A DNA stretch of 64,000 bases from Stieleria magnilauensis (GTDB taxonomy: Bacteria > Planctomycetota > Planctomycetia > Pirellulales > Pirellulaceae): contig CP036432.1 in assembly GCA_007753675.1 (NCBI GenBank), positions 2,082,394-2,146,393 of the forward strand, given 5' to 3'. Made by a program: the position numbers and the translations under genes. Below the pieces are notes generated by a model. It was not told where the DNA came from, searched no databases, and saw nothing but the letters and a program-made list of their open reading frames with translations. Shown here piece by piece: positions 45,214 through 54,177 of this stretch; positions within the stretch are counted from its first letter, which is position 1; each line of letters opens with the position of its first letter.

Positions 45214-45441
45214 GGCAGAATGATTCGGGGCAAAATGATGTTTTGGGATGGGGGACGGAATGAGCGAGATCCAGGACGCCGCCGCGTTCTCTCTCACCGT
45301 TACTCTTCAATTGCTTGAGTGTGTCCCCTAAATCCACTGCCTCCCGCTGTCGTCCATCATCCTGCCTCCCCATCATTCTGCCTCCCCATCGTCTTGCCCC
45401 CATCGTCTTGCCCCCATCATTCTGCCCCGAATCATTCTGCC
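45214..45441. repeat. Inverted repeat and C-rich tandem repeat (R4), copy 1
   Basis: GGCAGAATGATTCGGGG (45214-45230) recurs as its perfect inverse complement at 45425-45441. Before the right arm lie five direct units of about 15-16 bp of the form CCCCATCATTCTGCC / CCCCATCGTCTTGCC (about 45367-45441). The element fills most of the gap before a sulfatase gene. A related element is at 60112-60176. Confidence 0.75.
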
Positions 45442-45489
45442 TTCATCGTTTCCGCCCTCTTCCTTCCCACCTCGCCACCCACCTTGCCG

Positions 45490-46935
45490 ATGACCGCCCG
45501 AAAACAGATCCTTTCCTTTGCCATTGTTGCAGCACTCTGTTCACAGCTCGTTTGCTGTTGGTCACTCAAAGCCGAGTCGCCCGCGCGGCCGCACATCGTG
45601 CTGGTGATGGCCGATGACCACGGCTATGGTGACACCGGATTTACCGGACATCCATTCGTCCAGACGCCGCACTTGGACGCGATGTCCAAAGCGGGAGTCG
45701 TCTTCAATCGGTTCTACGCCAGCGCACCGGTTTGTTCGCCGACTCGGGCCAGCGTGATGACCGGGCGTCATCCGTTTCGCACCAACGTTCCCAATCACGG
45801 CCACTACATGCGGCCCGACGAAACAACAATTGCCGAGGCGCTCGGCGATGCCGGTTACGTCACGGGACATTTCGGCAAGTGGCACATCGGCTCGGTGCAA
45901 CCGGACAGTCCGACCAGTCCGGGCGGGGCCGGGTTCGACGAATGGCTCTCGGGATTGAATTTCTTTGACAATAATCCGTACCTGAGCCGCAACGGGAACT
46001 ACGAGCATCTTCAGGGTCCCGGTAGCGTGATCAGCATGGATGCGACGATCGAGTTTCTGACCAAACATCACGGCGGCGATCGGCCGATGTTTTCGGTCAC
46101 CTGGTTTCCCTCGCCCCACGACCCGCAACAGGAATTGCCGCAAGGAATCCCCGCCGCCGCGACGCTCTACAACGATCAGCCGACCAAGAAACCCGGCTAC
46201 TTTCGTGAGATCACACTGTTGGATCAGCAGGTCGGACGGCTGCGAAAGACCTTGCGAGATCTGGGCATCGCCGACAACACGCTGCTGTTTTATTGCAGCG
46301 ACAACGGCGGTTTGATCGTTGAATCGTCCGGCGGGAGAAACAAGAAGGGCAGCATCTACGAAGGCGGATTGCGGGTTCCGGCGATCTTGGAATGGCCGGC
46401 GCGGTACCGTCCGCAGTCGATCGAAACCCCGGCGTTTGCCGCCGATCTGTACCCGACGCTCGTGGCGATCGCCGGGGCAAACGTCGCACATCAACCCAAG
46501 CTCGATGGCATCGACCTTGCCGACGTGCTGGCTGGCAAACAAACGGTTCGTCCCCCGATGGGATTCTGGCATGGGCACACGCAAGGCCAAAGCACTCATA
46601 GTGACCGCATCATCCGCGCGCTCTTGGAAGCCAAACAAGCCGGTCGGCCCAATCCACATCCCGAACGGATTTTGAAGAACGTGGAAGAGTTTCCGACGTT
46701 CGGCGAAGACGGCATGCGAGGCCACGCGGCGTGGAATGCTTGGCCATGGAAACTGCACCGCATCCAGAACGGGAAGCAAGTGACGTATGAGCTGTACAAT
46801 CTGGTGGAAGACCCGATGGAGCAAACGGATTTGAGCGAATCGCAGACGACGCGTGTCGCGGAAATGAAAGCGGATCTTGAAGCCTGGCAGCGATCGGTAT
46901 TGGACAGCTGGTCTGGGAAAGATTACATGAAATGA
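45490..46935 (+). CDS. Secreted type I sulfatase
   Basis: ATG at 45490 gives a 481-residue protein with a signal peptide (QILSFAIVAALCSQLVCC). The core starts HIVLVMADDHGYGD (metal Asp pair) and has CSPTRASVMTGRH with Cys82 as formylglycine site, HFGKWHIG and CSDNGG. The long upstream frame from 45319 is read through the C-rich tandem repeat and is not coding. First of three sulfatases clustered within 6 kb; this one and the next share direction and size but are separated by about 250 bp of repeats. Sulfate-ester hydrolysis on a polysaccharide is expected; the sub-family cannot be assigned by eye. Confidence 0.93.
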   Translation: MTARKQILSFAIVAALCSQLVCCWSLKAESPARPHIVLVMADDHGYGDTGFTGHPFVQTPHLDAMSKAGVVFNRFYASAPVCSPTRASVMTGRHPFRTNVPNHGHYMRPDETTIAEALGDAGYVTGHFGKWHIGSVQPDSPTSPGGAGFDEWLSGLNFFDNNPYLSRNGNYEHLQGPGSVISMDATIEFLTKHHGGDRPMFSVTWFPSPHDPQQELPQGIPAAATLYNDQPTKKPGYFREITLLDQQVGRLRKTLRDLGIADNTLLFYCSDNGGLIVESSGGRNKKGSIYEGGLRVPAILEWPARYRPQSIETPAFAADLYPTLVAIAGANVAHQPKLDGIDLADVLAGKQTVRPPMGFWHGHTQGQSTHSDRIIRALLEAKQAGRPNPHPERILKNVEEFPTFGEDGMRGHAAWNAWPWKLHRIQNGKQVTYELYNLVEDPMEQTDLSESQTTRVAEMKADLEAWQRSVLDSWSGKDYMK

Positions 46936-46945
46936 AGCGTCGCCT

Positions 46946-46994
46946 CGTAGGGCATGCTGTGCATGCCAATCGTCACGCACAGCGTGACCTACCG
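46946..46994. repeat. Imperfect palindrome GTAGGKCAYGCTGTGC
   Basis: GTAGGGCATGCTGTGCATG on the left pairs with TCACGCACAGCGTGACCTAC on the right with a few mismatches and an AATCG loop. It lies 10 bp after the sulfatase stop and could act as a transcript end, although no T-run follows. Confidence 0.6.
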
Positions 46995-46998
46995 ACGT

Positions 46999-47100
46999 GA
47001 CGCTGTAAAGCATTTGGTAGCGGAAGGGCGCGAGCCCTCCGGTTCCTCAGCTTCACCCAAATGCCGGAGGGCTCGCGCCCTTCCGCTGAAACCGTGTAAT
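46999..47100. repeat. Diverged R1 element
   Basis: It shares with the 138-bp element the outer GACGCTGTAAAGCATTT and the hairpin AGGGCGCGAGCCCTCCGG / CCGGAGGGCTCGCGCCCT, but it is shorter and its right end is not the full terminal repeat. It lies between two sulfatase genes. Confidence 0.7.
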
Positions 47101-47183
47101 ACACAAACATCAATGCCTCACCGAATAGCCTATCGGGGTGACCCATGCCATCGATCGACAGACCGACCACAACGGACCTCCAC

Positions 47184-48701
47184 ATGAAAACCAACCTGCT
47201 CCTTCCCCGCCTCGCGGCGTGTTTCCTGGCCCTCTTGTTCGGCTCGTTGATCCACGCCGACGATCGCCCCAGTTTCATTCTGTTGATGGGAGACGATCAC
47301 GGCTGGAGTGAAACGGGGTACAACGGGCATCCCTATTTGCACACTCCCGTGCTGGACCAGATGGCAGCAAGCGGGTTGCGACTGGATCACTTCTATTCGG
47401 GGCATCCGTCATGTTCGCCGACCCGTGGCAGCGTGCTGACGGGGCGGCATCCCAACCGCTACGGCACCTTCGCCCCTGGCTGGTCGATCCGTCCCCAGGA
47501 AATCACGATCGCCCATCTGTTATCCGATGCGGGTTATCGATGCGGGCATTTCGGCAAGTGGCACCTGGGGCCGGTTAAAAAGGAGTCTCCGACCAACCCG
47601 CGTGCCATGGGCTTTGACGAATACCTGTCGCACGACAATTTTTATGAAATGGATCCGCCGTTCTCCCGCAACGGTGGACCGCCGGAGCGATTCGAGGGCG
47701 AAGGATCCGAAGTCACGATTGACGAGACGATCAAGTTTATCGATCGTGCCCGCCAGGACGGAAAGCCCTTTTTGGCGGTGGTCTGGTTCGGCTCGCCCCA
47801 TGAGCCGTACAGCGGGCTGGACAAAGACCTCGCGCTCTACGATGACCTACCCGAGTCGTTGTCCAAGCGGTCGGTTCGGTTGACGTCGATGGAGACCGGC
47901 CGGCCGACGACGCGTCCGTTGCGGGACGTGTTGCGCGAACGCTATGCCGAAATCACCGCGATGGATCGTTCGATCGGAACCTTGCGTGAGCACCTCAGCG
48001 ACACCGGACTCCGCGACAACACCTTGCTCTGGTACTGCGGCGACAACGGAAGTCCCCGCAGCAGCGGTCGCGCGACGACTCCCTTTCGCGGCGAGAAAGC
48101 TTTGATGTATGAGGGCGGGATCCGCGTTCCTGGTCTGATCGAATGGCCTGCACGAATCCGCCAAGGGCGTGTCAGCGACGTCAATTCGGTCACCAGCGAC
48201 ATGCTTCCGACGCTTTGTGAACTGGCGGGGGTCAACGTGCCTGAGCGGCCCCTGGATGGGATCAGCGTCGTGCCGGTGATCGAGGGGACGATGAACCAAC
48301 GGCCTAAACCAATTTGTTTCTGGAGCTATCCGGCCAAACGCGTGACCGGAGCGAATCCCAAGCCGGCGCCGTACATCGATCTGGAGTTGCAGGAAGGGAC
48401 GACGCCGTTGGTGAAAGAAATGGCCGGCAAACTGACGCGCAGTTTTAATAACTTTCATCAACCGGACATCGCGGAGGCTGATTACGTGGGGCCGCGGGTG
48501 ATCTTGGACAACCGCTACAAACTGGTCGTCGATGGCCAATCAGGCAGCAACACAAACGTCGAGTTGTTCGATTTACATGCCGATCGAGCGGAACAGAACA
48601 ATCTCGCCGGCAGCAAACCAGAGGTCACCGAACGTTTGCTCAGCGAACTCCGTCAGTGGCAAACGTCGGTGCTGAACAGTTTGCAGGAAGCGGATTATTG
48701 A
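47184..48701 (+). CDS. Secreted type I sulfatase
   Basis: ATG at 47184 yields 505 residues with a signal peptide (LLLPRLAACFLALLFGSLIHA). FILLMGDDHGWSETGYNG replaces the more common DDQG start but keeps the metal Asp pair. CSPTRGSVLTGRH places the formylglycine Cys at 77; HFGKWHLG and CGDNGS are present. Near residue 230 the sequence RLTSMETGRPTTRPLRDV looks like a substrate loop. It is probably a sulfatase of an uncharacterised S1 subfamily, acting with the preceding one on related polymer linkages. Confidence 0.93.
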   Translation: MKTNLLLPRLAACFLALLFGSLIHADDRPSFILLMGDDHGWSETGYNGHPYLHTPVLDQMAASGLRLDHFYSGHPSCSPTRGSVLTGRHPNRYGTFAPGWSIRPQEITIAHLLSDAGYRCGHFGKWHLGPVKKESPTNPRAMGFDEYLSHDNFYEMDPPFSRNGGPPERFEGEGSEVTIDETIKFIDRARQDGKPFLAVVWFGSPHEPYSGLDKDLALYDDLPESLSKRSVRLTSMETGRPTTRPLRDVLRERYAEITAMDRSIGTLREHLSDTGLRDNTLLWYCGDNGSPRSSGRATTPFRGEKALMYEGGIRVPGLIEWPARIRQGRVSDVNSVTSDMLPTLCELAGVNVPERPLDGISVVPVIEGTMNQRPKPICFWSYPAKRVTGANPKPAPYIDLELQEGTTPLVKEMAGKLTRSFNNFHQPDIAEADYVGPRVILDNRYKLVVDGQSGSNTNVELFDLHADRAEQNNLAGSKPEVTERLLSELRQWQTSVLNSLQEADY

Positions 48702-48746
48702 TGGTTGTGATCACGCGCCACTGGCTCACGCCACGTGCTGAAAATT

Positions 48747-48818
48747 CAGCGGGACGCGTAAGCGAGCGGCGCGTGCCATCCCATTCCAGCGGGACGCGTA
48801 AGCGAGCGGCGCGTGCCA
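48747..48818. repeat. Two direct repeats of about 32 bp, with an inverted partner
   Basis: CAGCGGGACGCGTAAGCGAG and its continuation to GCGCGTGCCA occur at 48747-48778 and again at 48787-48818. An inverted, diverged copy (ending CACGTGCTG) precedes at about 48714-48740, so the first pair can form a hairpin. The spacing is too short and the copy number too low for a CRISPR array. Confidence 0.8.
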
Positions 48819-48965
48819 ATCGTTCCACCTATTCGTCACCGGCTTAACCCGCAAGAGTTGACTGTTCGTTACCTTTTCGGATTCTCTCCAAACTCCCCTG
48901 CGATCCTGCCGAAAGGGATCAAACCAAGGTCGGGAATCATTGTCGTGAACGGATGCTGAGCCAAT

Positions 48966-49310
48966 TTGGGAGATCCATCCGTGCGTTACTTGCTTCCCGT
49001 TTTCGTTCTGCTGCTTACCGGTTGTAGTGCTTCAGGCCCGTTGAGTTGGTTTCGACGAACACCGGTGGTGTATCACAATCCGTCCTGTTCGCAATGTGCT
49101 CCGTCGACAGCGGTTCCGATCGGGTCGGCCGTTCCTGATTCGATGGTGCTGGAAGGTGCGACGGTCGACCATGGCATCTACTACGACGACATGTTGGACG
49201 AAGGCGCGATTGAAAGCCGACTCGATCCCCCGATGAGTTTGCCGTCGACCGACGGTTCCGCTCCGAACGCGGAGTCGATTCCCACGCCGACGCCGGATCC
49301 GGAAGCGTAG
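48966..49310 (+). CDS. Small lipoprotein of unknown function
   Basis: A 114-residue protein (GTG at 48981 is an alternative start). The N-terminus VRYLLPVFVLLLTGCSASG is a lipoprotein signal with lipobox LTGC. The mature part is short, polar and ends in a Pro/Thr/Asp-rich tail. A CSQC pair lies near residue 42-45. No family is recognised. It is convergent with a leftward sulfatase gene. Confidence 0.7.
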   Translation: MGDPSVRYLLPVFVLLLTGCSASGPLSWFRRTPVVYHNPSCSQCAPSTAVPIGSAVPDSMVLEGATVDHGIYYDDMLDEGAIESRLDPPMSLPSTDGSAPNAESIPTPTPDPEA

Positions 49311-49341
49311 GCGCGTCGCGCAGGTGGTGCCTTGCCATCGG

Positions 49342-50937
49342 TCACAATGACGCCGGGTGACGACGTACTTTGACGTCGTTGCGTTGGGGCGGTCCGGGCG
49401 TGCTGCGACCGGCGGTGATCGTCGTTTCCAGTAACGCTTGCATCGATTTCAGCCGCTCGGGTTGCTCGGCGGCAAGGTTGCGTGTTTCGGCAAGGTCTGT
49501 GGCGAGGTCGTAGAGCTGGACGGGTTGGCTTTGGTCGCCGCCTTTGCCCCAGCCACCCGATCCCGGCGCGGCGATGTATTTCCAGTTTCCACGGCGCAAA
49601 CTGGGCACACCGCGAATCGAACAGCTGACCGACGTTTCGCGAATCGGTTGGCTTTCCCCCTGCAGCAGCGGCACCAGGCTGAAGCTGTCTTCGCATGCGG
49701 TTTCGGGCAATTCTGCATTCCAGATGTCAGCAAACGTGGCCAGCAAATCGGCTTGATGGATCAACTGTGGGCAGACGCTTGCCGGTTCGACGACGCCCGG
49801 CCAACGGACGAGGAAAGGGATGCGATGCCCGCCTTCCCACGCATCCGCCTTGTAACCCCTCAGCGGGCCGCTGGGGTAGTGGCCCTGCTGTTCCAGTGAT
49901 TCGACGCCGATGTACGGTGCACAGCCGTTGTCGCTGGTGAAGACGACGAGTGTCTTGTCCGCCAACCCATGCTGCTCAATCGCATCGAGCACTTGACCAA
50001 CAACGGCATCGGTTTCCATCACGAAATCGGCATACAGTCCTAGTCCACTCTTACCTTTCCAAGCGTCATTGACCGACAGCGGCGTGTGGGGTGAAGTCAG
50101 CGGCATGTAGACCAGGAACGGATCGGGCGACTTGGCTGCGGCGGCGATGTACTGGGCGGCTCGATCCGCCAGCGCGGGCAAGATCGGCTCCAGCGTCCAG
50201 CCGGCCAACGCGGGACCTTGATTGCTGGCTTGGTTCTTGCGCAGCAACTCCGGCGGCAAGAATTCGGTCGGGATCCCGACGGTTCGATCGTTTTCGATGT
50301 AGCAATACGGCGGCCAGTTGGGGACGTCGGTGCCGAAGTAGACGTCGAAGCCGCGTGTGCTGGGACCGCCGCCGATCGGTTGCTCGAACACCTCGCGCCA
50401 GACCGCTCGATGCTCGTCGGTCGCGACGACGTTGCCTTTTGGGCGTGCTTTAAACAACTTTGCTTTCGAGGCGGGAATCGGCCAGTCCCATCCCAAGTGC
50501 CATTTGCCGATGCACGCGGTTTGATACCCGTGCTGTTTCGCCAGCGATCCGATTGTCATCCGGTCCGGGGCGATCAGCGGCGCGCCCCAAAGTCCGACGA
50601 TGCCGCCTTGCAATCGAGAACGCCAGTGGTAGCGACCGGTCAGCAGCGTGTATCGCGACGGAGAACAGACGCCGGACGAAGAGTGCGCGTCGGTGAACTT
50701 CATGCCCTGTTTGGCCAACCGATCAATGTTTGGCGTCGGGATCTTGCCACGCTCGGGGTTGTAGCACTGCACGTCGCCATAACCGAGGTCGTCGGCGTAG
50801 ATCACGACGACGTTGGGCGGGGCAGTTGATTCAGCCTTCACCGACGCCGGCCAATGGCTAAACGCGACAACTGCCGCAAGCGCCCAGCAAGCGAGCGGCG
50901 TCACTTTAGCAATCGATTGAATCATGATGAATCTCAT
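49342..50937 (-). CDS. Secreted arylsulfatase
   Basis: A 531-residue protein (ATG 50925 is a possible shorter start) with a signal peptide (ACWALAAVVAFSHWPASVKA). The core begins NVVVIYADDLGYGDVQCY and carries CSPSRYTLLTGRYHWRS, formylglycine Cys91, with CIGKWHLG, SPHTPL and TSDNGC. The CSPSR...YHWR form is typical of arylsulfatase-A-like members of family S1. It is transcribed opposite to the other two sulfatases in this cluster, so it has its own promoter in the repeat-containing gap to the right. Confidence 0.93.
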   Translation of the reverse strand: MRFIMIQSIAKVTPLACWALAAVVAFSHWPASVKAESTAPPNVVVIYADDLGYGDVQCYNPERGKIPTPNIDRLAKQGMKFTDAHSSSGVCSPSRYTLLTGRYHWRSRLQGGIVGLWGAPLIAPDRMTIGSLAKQHGYQTACIGKWHLGWDWPIPASKAKLFKARPKGNVVATDEHRAVWREVFEQPIGGGPSTRGFDVYFGTDVPNWPPYCYIENDRTVGIPTEFLPPELLRKNQASNQGPALAGWTLEPILPALADRAAQYIAAAAKSPDPFLVYMPLTSPHTPLSVNDAWKGKSGLGLYADFVMETDAVVGQVLDAIEQHGLADKTLVVFTSDNGCAPYIGVESLEQQGHYPSGPLRGYKADAWEGGHRIPFLVRWPGVVEPASVCPQLIHQADLLATFADIWNAELPETACEDSFSLVPLLQGESQPIRETSVSCSIRGVPSLRRGNWKYIAAPGSGGWGKGGDQSQPVQLYDLATDLAETRNLAAEQPERLKSMQALLETTITAGRSTPGPPQRNDVKVRRHPASL

Positions 50938-51169
50938 TTTGGCGGGGGCACACGGGCGCGACGATCCACGGTCGCCGGGGACAAGGAAACATCAAAGTCC
51001 AAGTGCCACGTTCCCGAGGGCTGTTCAAAGGACTTCAAGTGTACACTCCAAACGTCGTGCGATGCTCGCCCTCGCAAGGATCGCCGCGTCGGCGTTCGGT
51101 GGGTTTCGTCTTTTTGAGGTCATTGGTGCCCTGCTGACATCCTAAGACGCTCGAATCCCCAAGATCGGC

Positions 51170-51232
51170 GCGTTGTGCGTTCGGTCGAATGTTTCTTTGA
51201 ATCAAAGAAAATCCATCACGACCATACAACGC
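51170..51232. repeat. Palindrome of the GCGTCGTGTGGTCG family (R3), copy 2
   Basis: GCGTTGTGCGTTCGGTCG and CGACCATACAACGC form the arms, with a TTTCTTTGAATCAAAGAAA inner palindrome. In reverse complement it lines up with 16704-16767, including the flank ending TCGAGCG. The homology continues into the neighbouring REP-like hairpins at both sites. Between the sulfatase (50938) and this palindrome I see no gene. Confidence 0.7.
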
Positions 51233-51254
51233 GAGTGGAGGCGGAGACTTGCCT

Positions 51255-51299
51255 TGATCCCGAGGGGATCACAGCGATTAGCCGGAGGTGAGCGCAGCG
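51255..51299. repeat. REP-like double hairpin (R5), left part, split by IS
   Basis: GATCCC-GAG-GGGATC is followed by GGAGGTGA (51284-51291) and the 8-base loop GCGCAGCG (51292-51299). The matching TCACCTCC arm lies beyond the insertion sequence at 53007-53014, after a second copy of the loop. Confidence 0.85.
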
Positions 51300-52998
51300 C
51301 TTAGGTTTGACCACATCTTTTTACAATCTTCATTGCGTCAACGCCGCAGAGCATCGCTTGGAGGTCGTTCCAGCCTCGCCAAATCGTTTGCCATCCCGGT
51401 GGGTGATCGGATTTGCGGTTCTGATGACCGCCGAGTCTCGCCAGTGCATAGTAGAAATCGTGAATTGACCAGTCGGGTTTGATTTGGCCATGTCGCCAAG
51501 CGCTCAGCACACTCACGTAGTCGCTGCAGATAACTTCGGTCGCTTTGCGTTTCTTTGCGTCCCAACGACGACTGGCATCACGCATTTGCAGCAGAGTCAA
51601 CGCCACCACTGAAATCAAAGCGATCGCTGGCTGCAAACGTTCTTCGCTAGTGAATTGCGGGCTCTCAATGCTACATCCTGTTTTCATCCCTTTGTGATAC
51701 TCTTCAATGATCCAGCGACATTCGTACCAACCGACAACCTGATAGGCATCTTCAAAATCAAGTACGGGTTGGTTTGTAATCAAAAACCATTCCAGACGCT
51801 CTTCTCCGGCGGGCGGATCTTCTTCCCAGACTCGAACAACCCAGACGGCAAGCGGATCGTTGCCGTGTTCTCCTAGTTTCTTCGCGGGTGGTTTGATTTG
51901 AACCGGGGCAAATGAGACAGCCATCTTCGCCTCACGAGCCCGTCGATTGGCTGATTTCTTTTTGCCTTTGCGAACCCGTACTTTCTTGTCGACTTTGCTC
52001 GTTACCGATAACGTCCAGTGTCCTGCTGGCGGAAGGCTGGCAGCATAGTTGCGAAGGTAACAGGCTTGATCGCTACTGCCTTGATCGCCATGTCCAGGAA
52101 TGATCGCCCGATTATGAGAGGCACGAATGACGAACCTACGGCCGCTGGCCAATTCATGTTCGAGGAACTCGAACGTGTCAGCTCCTCGATCACAAACATC
52201 AACGAGTTTCTCGCTGTTAGCCAGTGGATCGGCACCGCGCAACCACAATCGACTCTCTCGTGATTCACGCTTGCGTTTCTGAGCGGTCAGTTCGTCTTTG
52301 GGAGCATCCTCCCGATGGTGCAAAACCTGATTGCACAATCCAATTACTTGCCGTGTTTTCGGGTTCACGGCCAAGCTGTTTTGCGCGATGTACCCACGGC
52401 GATTGCCGTTGCCAATTTGGCCCATGTCATCGGAAAGTGACTTGTGATTGGTAAAATCCAGCTCGGTGGCATCATGAAGAATCAGGACTGGGCCTCTGAT
52501 TTGCTTGATCTTGTGACAGGTTGCCTCACGATGAGATGCGAGAATTGCCTCATGCGTCACCTGGTCACGGTCCATCAACCGGTAGAAAGCCCTGAGGTCT
52601 TTGGGGCTATTGAATTTCTGTGGCAATGTTCCACTTGGTCGTCGAGCCATTGAGTCAGCAAGTTGTACGAGACGATTTGTTCTACGTTTGTCGCCGAGTT
52701 GAGCGTTGGCAAAGTTGACTTGTCCAAATGTTTGCAGGGGCAAAACCATGGGGGGCCTTCCGTGATACGAGTGCTGGTAGCCATTCCGTCACCAGCAACC
52801 ATCTCAACCCGCCGTCGCGAATCAATCGCAGCGTGTGTTCCACGCCACGGTTCCCACAGGGAAAAAACTCCAGGCATCGCCAAATTACCAGATCAACCTT
52901 ACCAAGCTTGACTCATTTACAAAGATCAACAATTGGTTTCACAGCCGCGCCAACTCGACACATCCGCTGGCAAACAAAAAGATGTGGTCAAACCTAAG
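51300..52998 (-). mobile_element. IS4-family (Tn5/IS50-like) insertion sequence, 1699 bp
   Basis: The ends are inverted repeats of at least 22 bp; the left end reads CTTAGGTTTGACCACATC. The element is flanked by an 8-bp direct duplication GCGCAGCG (51292-51299 and 52999-53006). One intact transposase gene fills most of the element and its stop codon lies in the left terminal repeat. Intact ends and duplication indicate a recent insertion. Confidence 0.93.
51301..52749 (-). CDS. IS4-family transposase
   Basis: A 482-residue DDE transposase. The N-terminus (NFANAQLGDKRRTNRLVQLA, then RRPSGTLPQKF) is the Tn5-type DNA-binding region. Catalytic Asp residues are expected in LILHDATELDFT and VDVCDRGADTFEF. 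The C-terminal signature WYECRWIIEEYHKGMK fits the IS4-family Y-(2)-R-(3)-E-(6)-K pattern exactly and supplies the catalytic Glu. No frameshift or stop is present, so it is probably active. The TAA stop overlaps the left terminal repeat; about 250 bp upstream of the start contain the right end and presumably the promoter. Confidence 0.95.
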   Translation of the reverse strand: MVLPLQTFGQVNFANAQLGDKRRTNRLVQLADSMARRPSGTLPQKFNSPKDLRAFYRLMDRDQVTHEAILASHREATCHKIKQIRGPVLILHDATELDFTNHKSLSDDMGQIGNGNRRGYIAQNSLAVNPKTRQVIGLCNQVLHHREDAPKDELTAQKRKRESRESRLWLRGADPLANSEKLVDVCDRGADTFEFLEHELASGRRFVIRASHNRAIIPGHGDQGSSDQACYLRNYAASLPPAGHWTLSVTSKVDKKVRVRKGKKKSANRRAREAKMAVSFAPVQIKPPAKKLGEHGNDPLAVWVVRVWEEDPPAGEERLEWFLITNQPVLDFEDAYQVVGWYECRWIIEEYHKGMKTGCSIESPQFTSEERLQPAIALISVVALTLLQMRDASRRWDAKKRKATEVICSDYVSVLSAWRHGQIKPDWSIHDFYYALARLGGHQNRKSDHPPGWQTIWRGWNDLQAMLCGVDAMKIVKRCGQT

Positions 52999-53006
52999 GC
53001 GCAGCG

Positions 53007-53348
53007 TCACCTCCGGGAAACACGCCCAATTCTCTCCTCGACCCCGGACGGGGTCGCAGCGAGTTCCGACACAGTGGGCAACCAATCGAGGCCGCGGTTT
53101 GGACTGTGTCGCTCTTCCAGGGCTGCTGCAACGAAGGGAGTCTCCTAACCGGCGGCTCACACCGCCGGCGTGCACTCTGCCTGCCCTCCGGGCATCACCT
53201 AGGCCCGACCATTCGCTGCACAGATCACCTGCACGCCGTCCATCGCCTCGCCACCGTGTCGTGCATCTCGTGGCTACCCGCCGGTTGTCAAAGGGGTCAG
53301 GACTCTTTTGTTGAGCGATATGCATCAAAGAGGCCAGACCCCTTTTCC
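53007..53348. repeat. Intergenic repeat unit, copy A (continues left part beyond IS)
   Basis: It starts with TCACCTCC, the missing arm of the interrupted hairpin, and runs through a Pro-rich-looking but non-coding stretch to the palindrome GGGGTCAGGACTCTTTTGTT ... AGAGGCCAGACCCC (53293-53343). It matches copy B (53374-53690) closely but has about 80 extra bp (about 53205-53285). No gene is recognised. Confidence 0.8.
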
Positions 53349-53373
53349 ACGCTTCAAAGGTTGCCAGCGTTTT

Positions 53374-53690
53374 GATTCCGAGGGGATCACAGCGATTAGC
53401 CGGAGGTGAGCGCGGCGTCACCTCCGGGAAACGCGCCCAATTCTCTCCTCGACCCCGGACAGGGTCGCAGCGAGTTCCGACACAGTGGGCAACGAATCGG
53501 GGCCGCGGTTTGGACTGTGTCGCCCTTCCAGGGCTGCTGCAACGAAGGGAGTCTCCTAACCGGCGGCTCACACCGCCGGCATGCACTCTGCCTGCCCTCC
53601 GGGCATCACCCAGGACGCCGTCGAAGGGGTCAGGACTCTCTTGTTGAGCGATATGCATCAAAGAGGCCTGACCCCTTTTCCACGCGAGAG
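53374..53690. repeat. Intergenic repeat unit, copy B
   Basis: Intact version of the unit: GATTCC-GAG-GGGATC hairpin, GGAGGTGA-GCGCGGCG-TCACCTCC hairpin (53402-53425), about 190 bp with only a few differences from copy A, and the terminal GGGGTCAGG / CCTGACCCC palindrome (53636-53686). It shows what the IS target looked like before insertion. A leftward open frame through both copies is an artefact of the repetition. Confidence 0.8.
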
Positions 53691-53942
53691 CGGATCCCGG
53701 CACTGGTCGCCAGCTTCTTAGGTGCTAACGAAGTCGACTTGGCTGCCAGCAGAGCGTCGTGCCGCCGGCGGCGTGCCAACTGTCAGCCTTGGGGCGCAGT
53801 AGCGGTCCCCAACATCTGCCCGCCGCCTCGCCGCTACGCCCGCGGGGTTAAACAAGACGGATCGCGCGCCCGCGACGCCGCACTTGCCGTTCGACCGTGC
53901 GCATCATTTTTCGAACGTGTGCATCATCTATTGATCCTCGCT
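53691..53942. other. Gene-free spacer
   Basis: No coding signal. Two near-identical short direct repeats (GTGCGCATCAT and GTGTGCATCAT) lie near 53897-53930. Confidence 0.5.
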
Positions 53943-54081
53943 GGGCAACGCTGTGAAGCATTTTTTTAGCGTTAGGGCGCGAGCCCTCCGGTGTTTCGGG
54001 AACGATGAGGGACCGGAGGGCTTGCGCCCTGCCGCTAACACCTCGTCAAACGCAGGGAATAAATGCTTCACAGCGTTGCCC
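53943..54081 (+). repeat. 139-bp palindromic repeat element (family R1)
   Basis: It has the same 15-bp ends GGGCAACGCTGTGAA and complement (54067-54081) as the element at 9245-9382 and is nearly identical to it in reverse complement, one T longer. It lies 96 bp upstream of a DUF1501 gene in non-coding DNA. Confidence 0.9.
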
Positions 54082-54177
54082 GGACGGGGTCTCATCGAGT
54101 TGCAGTACGCAGCGACAGTGGGTTCATGATACGATATCAGGTGCTCGACCCTGTGCCACCGTTGGGGAACACCCGTT

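Noticed and set aside
48747..48818. Possible CRISPR repeat-spacer
   Set aside because: Only two copies, an 8-bp gap, and an inverted partner; it is a palindromic repeat.
52939..53703. 254-residue leftward frame with internal duplication
   Set aside because: It reads through both copies of the non-coding repeat unit and the IS end; the peptide duplication only mirrors the DNA repeat.
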